Assembly: GCA_031283745.1 (NCBI GenBank)
Contig: JAITBH010000091.1
Span: forward strand, 1-6,703
DNA from: Candidatus Ectomicrobium neotermitis
GTDB taxonomy: Bacteria; Elusimicrobiota; Endomicrobiia; Endomicrobiales; Endomicrobiaceae
Length of the DNA stretch: 6,703 nucleotides
Reading direction: 5' to 3'
Shown here: positions 1 through 4,441 of the stretch, piece by piece
Position numbering within the stretch: the first letter of the stretch is position 1
Layout of the letters: each line of letters starts with the position of its first letter
The notes under the pieces: model-generated
Databases searched by the model: none
The model's input: only the letters and a program-made list of their open reading frames with translations
What the model was told of the DNA's origin: nothing
Made by a program: the position numbers and the translations under genes

Positions 1-144
1 CTTGATGAGTGGATTTGACAGCTCTTAAACTTGTTCATTTTACTTTTCACACATTTCTTTCATCCCTTTATTTGGTCTTCATTGACCGCTGTGAGGCGAA
101 TTATAACAAAAAAAATTCAATTATCAACCGAGAACGGCGAGTGG
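1..144 (+). repeat. Left arm of the long inverted repeat
   Basis: Reverse complement of 589-732 at 143 of 144 positions; the exception is A119 against C614. Its inner end is the motif AACGGCGAGTGG (133-144), which recurs as AACGGCAAGTGG at 201-212. The arm may extend left beyond the window. Confidence 0.95.
100..127 (-). promoter_or_regulatory. Outward-facing promoter in left arm (mirror copy)
   Basis: On the minus strand, -35 TTGATA (122-127) and -10 TATAAT (100-105) are 16 bases apart, with TG one base upstream of the -10 (extended -10). It is the mirror copy of 606-633, differing only at one spacer base. It would drive transcription leftward out of the window; the target is not visible. 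Confidence 0.6.
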
Positions 145-212
145 TCAGGGGCCAGGGAACAAAAGGGAAAGAAAGGGAACGAAAGGGAACGACCACGGCA
201 AACGGCAAGTGG
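145..212. repeat. Left-only segment with 10-base tandem repeats and G-quadruplex motif
   Basis: This 68-base segment has no counterpart in the right arm. It is bounded by a direct repeat: AACGGCGAGTGG (133-144) just before it and AACGGCAAGTGG (201-212) at its end, as expected for an insertion or deletion by slippage or recombination between short repeats. Within it, 151-190 consists of four related 10-base units (two are GAAAGGGAAC). G-runs at 148-151, 155-157, 165-167, 175-177 and 185-187 are separated by loops of 3, 7, 7 and 7 bases, which meets the usual G3+/N1-7 quadruplex rule with a spare run. Confidence 0.85.
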
Positions 213-258
213 ATAGTGATCAGTGGTTAGTGTTAGAGGCAAGTGATTAGTGGTTAGT
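209..258 (-). repeat. Degenerate heptamer repeats, left cluster
   Basis: Reads on the plus strand as GTGGATA, GTGATCA, GTGGTTA, an interrupted GTGTTAGAGGCAA, then GTGATTA, GTGGTTA and GT. These are reverse complements of the CACTAAC-type heptamers at 528-596. Bases 213-258 pair with 543-588 with three mismatches, extending the inverted repeat. Confidence 0.85.
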
Positions 259-307
259 TTGAACGGCAAAAGCAACGGCATAAAGATACCTATATAAGTT
301 GCGGAGT

Positions 308-333
308 GGGTTGGGCAACTCGGGAAACTGGGG
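308..333 (+). other. Predicted G-quadruplex motif in the centre of the repeat
   Basis: G-runs at 308-310, 313-315, 322-324 and 330-333 with loops of 2, 6 and 5 bases satisfy the canonical G3+/N1-7 rule. The motif lies in the loop of a 9-base inverted pair, ACCTATATA (288-296) with TATATAGGT (345-353), so in single strands it would be displayed at the tip of a hairpin. Folding is a prediction only. Confidence 0.7.
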
Positions 334-340
334 TTTATAG

Positions 341-513
341 CTATTATATAGGTGTAGGCAGTTCAGTGTGGATTTGCGGGTGCTGGGCTGGTCGTGGTAG
401 TTCACTAACCACCTAACCACTGATCACTATTTATATAGGTGTATGCAGTTCAGAGTGGAATTGCGGGCGTCTTGTCGTGGTAGTTCACTGATCACTAACC
501 ACTAACCACTATG
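341..513 (+). repeat. Two imperfect tandem copies of an ~85-base unit
   Basis: Copy 1 starts at 341 and copy 2 at 427. Each has a conserved core (341-406; 427-489) beginning CTAT(T/TT)ATATAGGTGTA and ending GTCGTGGTAGTTCACT, followed by CACTAAC/CACTGAT-type heptamers (403-431; 486-513). The cores differ by a few substitutions, a single-base indel near the start and a 3-base length change around 381-388. A weaker related end (GGGTCGTTCACT, 519-530) precedes the third heptamer cluster, suggesting a decayed further copy. Confidence 0.85.
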
Positions 514-527
514 TTGTTTGGGTCGTT

Positions 528-596
528 CACTAATCACTAACCACTAACCACTGATCACTTGCCTTTAACACTAACCACTAATCACTATCCACTCGC
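528..596 (+). repeat. Degenerate heptamer repeat array (CACTAAY-type), right cluster
   Basis: Successive units are CACTAAT, CACTAAC, CACTAAC, CACTGAT, CACTTGC, a 6-base CTTTAA, CACTAAC, CACTAAT, CACTATC and CACTCGC. The 7-base register is kept for almost 70 bases. Shorter runs of the same unit lie at 403-431 and 486-513, and its reverse complement at 209-258. Confidence 0.9.
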
Positions 597-732
597 CGTT
601 CTCGGTTGATAATCGAATTTTTTTTGTTATAATTCGCCTCACAGCGGTCAATGAAGACCAAATAAAGGGATGAAAGAAATGTGTGAAAAGTAAAATGAAC
701 AAGTTTAAGAGCTGTCAAATCCACTCATCAAG
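589..732 (-). repeat. Right arm of the long inverted repeat
   Basis: Partner of 1-144. It carries the operon-facing promoter at 606-633 and ends at 732, 84 bases before the first gene of the operon. Immediately beyond it TTTGACA (736-742) can pair with TGTCAAA (713-719) inside the arm, so a small stem-loop straddles the apparent element boundary. Confidence 0.95.
606..633 (+). promoter_or_regulatory. Sigma70-type promoter with extended -10, facing the operon
   Basis: The -35 is TTGATA (606-611, five of six consensus bases) and the -10 is TATAAT (628-633, perfect). The spacer is 16 bases, and TG at 625-626 makes an extended -10. The spacer contains eight T residues. Transcription should start near 640, giving a leader of about 175 bases before the first start codon at 816. 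It is the best promoter match I found upstream of the operon and it lies inside the repeat arm, so the repeat may have supplied the operon's promoter. Motifs are seen; activity is inferred. Confidence 0.65.
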
Positions 733-767
733 TTGTTTGACATAATGAAAAGGGAAATTAAAAGGAG

Positions 768-803
768 CCTCTATGTTATTAAACATAGAGGTTTTCTTAT
801 TTT
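768..803 (+). terminator. Intrinsic-terminator-like hairpin in the operon leader (possible attenuator)
   Basis: A perfect 10-bp stem, CCTCTATGTT (768-777) with AACATAGAGG (782-791), has a 4-base loop and is followed by the T-rich tract TTTTCTTATTTT (792-803). The ribosome site of the first gene (AAGGGGG, 804-810) begins at the next base. No gene lies upstream in the window to be terminated, and there is no room for a promoter between the hairpin and the gene, so operon transcripts must read through it. That makes a leader attenuator the simplest reading; the terminator of a short leader RNA (about 640-803) is the alternative. Confidence 0.7.
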
Positions 804-805
804 AA
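773..805 (+). CDS. Possible 10-codon leader peptide overlapping the hairpin
   Basis: ATG at 773 follows AAGGAG (762-767) at 5 bases and reads MLLNIEVFLF then TAA at 803-805. The frame lies inside the hairpin and T-tract, so a ribosome translating it would disrupt the stem. There is no obvious run of a single regulatory codon, although three of ten residues are Leu and two are Phe. The sequence could equally be an A-rich, AGG-containing terminator flank by chance. Low confidence that it is translated. Confidence 0.25.
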   Translation: MLLNIEVFLF

Positions 806-815
806 GGGGGTTCAA

Positions 816-1283
816 ATGATTATAGGTAACATGAAAAACATCGATTTTTACAGTGCGTTGTTCCCAAAAGCCAAAAAAGGCTTCGATTTTCTCAAAGGGG
901 TATCCGAATCTACGGAAAACAAGGTTTATGAACTGGCTGACGGTATAAAAGCTCAAGTTTTTATGTTCAAGCCCGCTGCACCTGCCGATAGAAAGCTCGA
1001 AACTCATAATGAGTATATCGACATTCAGTTCATTGTCAGCGGCAGCGATATTATTGGCATAAAACCCGCCCGAGAGTGCAATGAGGCTATTTTCCCCTAC
1101 AATAAAGAAAGGGATATAACCTTCTTTAAGGGCATCCCAAACTACTCGATACAGATAAAAACGGGGGATTTCGCCATCATTTTTCCCGATGAAGCACATG
1201 CACCCTCCTCTGGCGAAGGGGATCGAGAGAGCAAAAAAGTGGTTGTTAAGGTTAGAAAAGACTTGTTGGGGGTAGGAATATGA
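816..1283 (+). CDS. yiaL: YhcH/YjgK/YiaL-family (DUF386) sugar-acid accessory protein
   Basis: 155 residues, the usual size for this family of small cupin-fold (beta-sandwich) cytoplasmic proteins found in sugar-acid operons; E. coli YiaL lies beside YiaK in the yiaKLMNO operon. The precise reaction is not settled for most members: a sugar isomerase or anomerase role and metal binding have been proposed. Visible family marks are the E62-T-H64-x-x-Y67-x-D69 segment (LETHNEYIDIQF) and FPDEAHAP at 123-130, where H128 would be a second metal ligand, followed by the Lys/Val-rich strand KKVVVKV (140-146). The start at 816 is chosen because AAGGGGG (804-810) sits 5 bases upstream; Met6 (831) lacks a ribosome site. 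It overlaps the next gene by 4 bases (ATGA), implying translational coupling. The symbol yiaL rests partly on the neighbouring yiaK; yhcH and yjgK are paralogous names. Confidence 0.88.
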   Translation: MIIGNMKNIDFYSALFPKAKKGFDFLKGVSESTENKVYELADGIKAQVFMFKPAAPADRKLETHNEYIDIQFIVSGSDIIGIKPARECNEAIFPYNKERDITFFKGIPNYSIQIKTGDFAIIFPDEAHAPSSGEGDRESKKVVVKVRKDLLGVGI

Positions 1284-2287
1284 GAATACCTTATGCGGAA
1301 ATGAAGGCTGAGTTCAAAAGAGTGTTCTTAAAATATGGTTTAAGCGAGGAAAAAGCCGAACTTTGTGCAACAATTCACACGCAAACCAACCGAGACGGCA
1401 TATATTCCCATGGCTCAAACCGTATTTCCTTGTTTGCCTCATACCTAAAAAAGGGCTGGGTAAATGCGGAGGGGGCTCCAGTCAAAGAAAAAGAGTTCGG
1501 TGCAATTGAGGTTTATAATGGAAATTTGGGACCAGGCATAACGAATGCCGTTTTTTGCGTTGACCGTGCCATCGAATTGGCAAAAAAGTTTGGAATTGGG
1601 CTTATCGGGCTGAAAAATACCACGCATTGGATGAGAGCTGGAACTTATGGCTTGCGCGCCGCCGATCAGGGGTTTATCGGCATAAACTGGACAAATGTCG
1701 ACGGTGCGATGCCGCCTTGGGGAGGCATGGAGGGGCGTTTGGGCAATAATCCTTTCGTCATGGCTGCCCCATCTCCTGATGGAACTCCGCTTTTGCTCGA
1801 TATGGCAATGTCCTTGTATTCATATGGGAAATTACAGGTTACCCGCTTAGCTGGCAAAAAGCTCCCTTTTCCCGGGGGCTTTGATAAAGACGGCAATCTT
1901 ACCGATGACCCGAAAGTTGTAGAGGAAACCCGCAGACTTCTGCCGATGGGCTATTGGAAAGGGGCATCTTTTGCCTTTATTCTCGATATTTTGAGTGCGA
2001 TTTTGTCTGACGGGGGAGCCACAATTGACATTGACAATGCAGGCAAGGGTATTTGCGGACGCTGTTCGCAGGCTTTTATCGTTATTGACCCTCAAAAAAC
2101 CTCTTCAACCGAACACATCAACGAAATAATTACAAGGTCGAGAGCCTATATAAAGACTTCGGCGCTCGCAGAGGGGCATAAAGAAATTCGCTCGCCTGGC
2201 GAGGGAATAGCTGCCGCCCGCAAAGAAAATGATGAAAAAGGAATTTTTGTCGATGACACTGTTTGGGCTGAAATTAAAGCACTGTGA
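1280..2287 (+). CDS. yiaK: 2,3-diketo-L-gulonate reductase (YiaK/DlgD type, Ldh_2 family)
   Basis: 335 residues, close to the 332 of E. coli YiaK, which reduces 2,3-diketo-L-gulonate to 3-keto-L-gulonate with NADH in the cytoplasm. Resemblance to my memory of E. coli YiaK is strong along the whole length: IYSHGSNR (41-48, containing the catalytic His44), HWMRAGTYG (116-124), GINWTN (134-139), AMPPWG (143-148), the MSLYSYGKLQVTRLAG block, GGFDKDGNLT, LPMGYWKG and the C-terminal VDDTVWAEIKAL. The family uses an unusual, non-Rossmann NAD(P)H-binding fold. Nothing is truncated and the key His is present. Its start overlaps the upstream stop (ATGA at 1280-1283), with AGGA at 1274-1277 as a weak ribosome site, so coupling to yiaL is likely. 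The exact substrate here could be another 2-keto or diketo sugar acid, as Ldh_2 members differ in specificity. Confidence 0.92.
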   Translation: MRIPYAEMKAEFKRVFLKYGLSEEKAELCATIHTQTNRDGIYSHGSNRISLFASYLKKGWVNAEGAPVKEKEFGAIEVYNGNLGPGITNAVFCVDRAIELAKKFGIGLIGLKNTTHWMRAGTYGLRAADQGFIGINWTNVDGAMPPWGGMEGRLGNNPFVMAAPSPDGTPLLLDMAMSLYSYGKLQVTRLAGKKLPFPGGFDKDGNLTDDPKVVEETRRLLPMGYWKGASFAFILDILSAILSDGGATIDIDNAGKGICGRCSQAFIVIDPQKTSSTEHINEIITRSRAYIKTSALAEGHKEIRSPGEGIAAARKENDEKGIFVDDTVWAEIKAL

Positions 2288-2305
2288 ATCAATAAAGGAG
2301 AAAAA

Positions 2306-3301
2306 ATGAAAACAATTGTCTGGGGAATGATAGGGTGCGGAGTTGTAACTGAAAAGAAAAGTGCGCCTTCCTTATATAAGTCGGAGTATTCGGAACTAAA
2401 AAGCGTGTTTGGGGCAATTTACGAGAGTGCAATTGATTATGCCAAGAGACACAATATCCCAGTCGTATGCCGAACCGCAGAAGAGTTATTTGCAGACAAA
2501 GAAATTGATGCAGTTTATATAGCCACCCCGCCTAAGTTCCATAAAGAATATGCCATCGCCTGCCTTAAAGCTGGAAAAATTCCATACATAGAAAAACCCT
2601 TAGGACTGACCTATCAAGAGTGCCTTGAGATTATTGAGGCTTCCAAAAAATACAATTTGCCTGTTTATACTGCCTACTATAGAAGGGGTATGGAAAAATA
2701 CATCTACATAAAATCCCTCATCGACACGAAAGCCATCGGAGACATTGCTTTTATAAGGCTTAGCCATTTTATGAAGCCCGAAGCATGCGATTTAGACAGA
2801 AGCAAACTCCCGTGGCGGCTCATTCCCGCCCAAACAGGGGGTGGGAAGTTCTTGGATATGGTTACGCATGTGCTTGATATAACCGAGTTTTTTGTTGGGA
2901 AGCTGGATTTATTAGGAGGGGGTGCCGCAAATATCGGAGGGCTTTATGATGTTGAGGACACCGTCACGGCATCTTTGAGGAGCGAGAAAGGTGTTTTGGT
3001 CAATGGAACTTGGTGCTATGCGGCGAGTTTTGACAAAGAAGAGATGCTCATAGCTGGGACAAAAGGTTCAATCATCACCTCTGGGTTGTTTTATACCCCA
3101 GTAAAACTCATCGATGTCAATGGAAAAGAGACGACCAAGGAGTTTATCGAACCGGAACATGTCGCTATGCCCTATATGCAGGCTGTCATTTATGAACTTG
3201 CAGGGGGCAAAAAGTCTCCCGCAGACATTTTGAGTGCAGCAAACAATGTTCGGATCATGGACGAGATATTGAAAGAGTATCGCAAGAAATACAAAAAGTA
3301 G
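2306..3301 (+). CDS. Gfo/Idh/MocA-family NAD(P)-dependent oxidoreductase
   Basis: 331 residues, typical for the family of cytoplasmic sugar and inositol dehydrogenases. The N-terminal Rossmann domain shows GMIGCG (7-12, GxGxxG-like) for dinucleotide binding, IATPP (72-76) and the signature EKP (96-98), whose Lys97 usually contributes to catalysis. The C-terminal domain begins after about residue 120 and contains GGGKFLDMVTHVLD (178-191), in which D184 and H188 occupy the usual catalytic positions. All expected residues are present, so it should be active. The start is fixed by AAAGGAG (2294-2300) 5 bases upstream; the gap to yiaK is 18 bases. This gene is not part of the E. coli yiaKLMNO cluster and presumably adds another redox step on a sugar acid or on a related sugar. 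Family assignment is firm, substrate unknown. Confidence 0.9.
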   Translation: MKTIVWGMIGCGVVTEKKSAPSLYKSEYSELKSVFGAIYESAIDYAKRHNIPVVCRTAEELFADKEIDAVYIATPPKFHKEYAIACLKAGKIPYIEKPLGLTYQECLEIIEASKKYNLPVYTAYYRRGMEKYIYIKSLIDTKAIGDIAFIRLSHFMKPEACDLDRSKLPWRLIPAQTGGGKFLDMVTHVLDITEFFVGKLDLLGGGAANIGGLYDVEDTVTASLRSEKGVLVNGTWCYAASFDKEEMLIAGTKGSIITSGLFYTPVKLIDVNGKETTKEFIEPEHVAMPYMQAVIYELAGGKKSPADILSAANNVRIMDEILKEYRKKYKK

Positions 3302-3318
3302 GTTTTGAAAATATAAAA

Positions 3319-3334
3319 CCCGCAAGTTAGCGGG
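3319..3334 (+). other. Small intercistronic stem-loop before dctP
   Basis: CCCGC (3319-3323) pairs with GCGGG (3330-3334) around a 6-base loop. It is followed by an A-rich tract, not T, so it is not a plus-strand terminator. It lies between the oxidoreductase stop (3299-3301) and the strong dctP ribosome site GGGAGG (3349-3354). It may protect the 5' end of a processed dctP transcript. Confidence 0.5.
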
Positions 3335-3358
3335 AAAATAAAAAAAAAGGGAGGATAA

Positions 3359-4348
3359 ATGAAAAAGTTATTGTTAGGCGTAATGACATTTATGTTGGCT
3401 TTTGCTGTTATTTCTTGCGGCGGAAGCGGGAGCGGGTCGAAAACGACTGTTTGGAAATTGGCTTTTAACCAGTCAATTGAGCATCCGCAGGCTCAGGGTT
3501 TATTGTGGCTAAGCGATCAATTCTTTAAGGAGACAAACGGAGCTTACAGAATTGAGGTAAATCCAAATGAACTTTTGGGCAATCAGAAAGAGGCTTTTGA
3601 GTCTCTTCAAAACGGTGTAATTCAGATGGCAGTTCTTGGTAATCCTATTGTTGAAGCTGTAAACCCAGATTTTGCGGTTTTGGCTCTGCCCGGTCTTTAT
3701 CGGAGCATAGAGTTCCAGCAGGAAGTTTATACCAATGGTACTCTCAACGAGCTTTTTGCCACTACAACCAAGAACAATTTCTACACTTTGGCTGCTGTTC
3801 ACGCTGGAGTTAGAAATGTTTATGCAAAGAAGCCTGTTCGTTCTCCCGCAGACCTCAAAGGCATGAAAATTCGTGTTCAGCAGTCGCAGCTGATGATTGA
3901 TGTTATCAATGCGATGGGTGCAATTGCTGTTCCGATGTCGCAAGGCGAGGTTTACACTGCCATACAGCAAGGAGTTTTGGACGGTGCAGAAAACAATGAA
4001 GTCACGTTCTATGACTTGAAGCAGTATGAAGTTGCTCCTGTTTATTCTTATACGAAGCACTTTATGATTCCAGACATTTTGGTTATCAATAAAGAGACCT
4101 ATGAAAGCCTTTCGCCAGAACATAAAGCGATTTTCGATAGGCTCGTAAAAGAGACAATTGAGCGCATATTTGCCAACTTCATTGATCGAGTAACAAATGC
4201 CAAAGAAGAAGCAATATCAAAGGGTGCAACTTTCATTGACGATTTTGATTCTTCGATATTCAACAAGAACTTCGTTGATGTAATCTCTAAGACAGTCAAT
4301 ACCCCATCAAAGAAGAAACTTTACGACTCTATAGCCAATGTAAAGTAA
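3359..4348 (+). CDS. dctP: TRAP transporter solute-binding lipoprotein, DctP family
   Basis: 329 residues, normal for the extracytoplasmic binding subunit of a TRAP transporter, which captures an organic or sugar acid and delivers it to the DctQM membrane complex. The N-terminus is a lipoprotein signal: basic MKK, hydrophobic residues 4-18, then AVISC with the lipidated Cys at 20 and a Gly/Ser-rich linker (21-29). Thus it is probably membrane-anchored. Family marks include NELLGNQKEAFESLQNG (70-86), R152 in the GVRNVYAKKP segment, and GMKIRVQ (168-174), where R172 aligns with the arginine that salt-bridges the ligand carboxylate in characterised DctP proteins. The GEVYTAIQQGVLDGAEN block (196-212) is also typical. 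The ribosome site GGGAGG (3349-3354) lies 4 bases before the ATG. A carboxylate ligand is expected; with yiaK nearby a keto-sugar acid such as diketogulonate is plausible but unproven. Confidence 0.93.
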   Translation: MKKLLLGVMTFMLAFAVISCGGSGSGSKTTVWKLAFNQSIEHPQAQGLLWLSDQFFKETNGAYRIEVNPNELLGNQKEAFESLQNGVIQMAVLGNPIVEAVNPDFAVLALPGLYRSIEFQQEVYTNGTLNELFATTTKNNFYTLAAVHAGVRNVYAKKPVRSPADLKGMKIRVQQSQLMIDVINAMGAIAVPMSQGEVYTAIQQGVLDGAENNEVTFYDLKQYEVAPVYSYTKHFMIPDILVINKETYESLSPEHKAIFDRLVKETIERIFANFIDRVTNAKEEAISKGATFIDDFDSSIFNKNFVDVISKTVNTPSKKKLYDSIANVK

Positions 4349-4356
4349 ATTCAGCA

Positions 4357-4389
4357 GCTATCTCCTCCTCTTAACGGGGAGGAGGTAGC
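4357..4389 (+). other. Strong stem-loop between dctP and dctQ
   Basis: Bases 4357-4370 pair with 4376-4389 over 14 consecutive pairs (two G-U) around a TTAAC loop, starting 8 bases after the dctP stop. No T-tract follows, so it is unlikely to terminate. Such hairpins commonly protect the 3' end of binding-protein mRNA against exonucleases, giving more binding protein than permease. The right arm contains GGAGGAGG, a Shine-Dalgarno-like run that would be hidden when folded. Confidence 0.75.
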
Positions 4390-4396
4390 CCAAAAA

Positions 4397-4441
4397 ATGT
4401 TTGCTTGGAGTGCTTATGAAAAAAATAAAAGGCTTTGTTGA
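4397..4441 (+). CDS. Possible 14-codon upstream reading frame overlapping dctQ start
   Basis: ATG at 4397 follows the GGAGG run at 4379-4386 at about 10 bases and reads MFAWSAYEKNKRLC, ending TGA at 4439-4441. It overlaps the first codons of dctQ in another frame. Its ribosome site is inside the stem-loop at 4357-4389. It could couple or damp dctQ translation, or be accidental. Low confidence. Confidence 0.2.
   Translation: MFAWSAYEKNKRLC

Larger units (their letters stand above)
1..732. repeat. Long inverted-repeat element with structured centre, possible non-autonomous mobile element
   Basis: This stretch has no credible gene. Base i pairs with base 733-i from 1-144 against 589-732, with one mismatch (119 A / 614 C). 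A 68-base left-only segment (145-212) follows, then pairing resumes between 213-258 and 543-588 with three mismatches. About 190 pairs are thus possible around a 284-base centre (259-542) of tandem repeats, heptamer repeats and a G-quadruplex motif. Reading frames crossing it are low-complexity, lack convincing ribosome sites and resemble no family I know. Non-coding DNA with long terminal inverted repeats would fit a MITE-like element, but no target-site duplication can be tested because the left end coincides with the window edge. The left arm may continue outside the window. Repeat structure is seen directly; mobility is inference. Confidence 0.9.

Noticed and set aside
9..230. 73-codon open frame across the left arm and left-only segment
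   Set aside because: Low-complexity Lys/Arg/Glu-rich translation from the 10-base repeats, no ribosome site, and it crosses the arm asymmetry. It is a by-product of the repeat.
209..596. CRISPR array
   Set aside because: Repeat units are 7 bases and contiguous, or ~85 bases with only two copies; there are no regularly spaced unique spacers and no cas genes.
1..732. Replication origin, hairpin telomere or rRNA/tRNA gene
   Set aside because: No DnaA-box cluster with origin genes, no symmetric palindrome at a molecule end, and no recognisable tRNA or rRNA sequence.
694..744. 16-codon frame starting ATG AAC AAG in the right arm
   Set aside because: No convincing ribosome site, no recognisable similarity, and duplicated by the arm symmetry; likely chance.
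737..763. TTGACA at 737-742 as a -35 for the operon
   Set aside because: The -35 is perfect, but no acceptable -10 lies 16-18 bases downstream; the best (TTAAAA at 758-763) has only a 15-base spacer and weak match. CATAAT at 741-746 with TG at 738-739 could be a weak extended -10, but it has no -35.
771..1199. 142-codon minus-strand frame opposite the YiaL-family gene
   Set aside because: Shadow frame antisense to a clearly recognised family; no independent evidence.
3319..3348. Stem-loop after the oxidoreductase gene as an operon terminator
   Set aside because: Followed by A-rich sequence on the plus strand and a strong dctP ribosome site; only the minus strand has a weak T-rich tail, and no minus-strand gene is present.
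3509..4123. 204-codon minus-strand frame opposite dctP
   Set aside because: Antisense shadow of a well-conserved DctP gene with no ribosome site or recognisable domain.
4401..4415. TTG at 4401 as the dctQ start
   Set aside because: It would include the ribosome site TTGGAG of the ATG at 4416 within the coding region and has no good site of its own at proper spacing.
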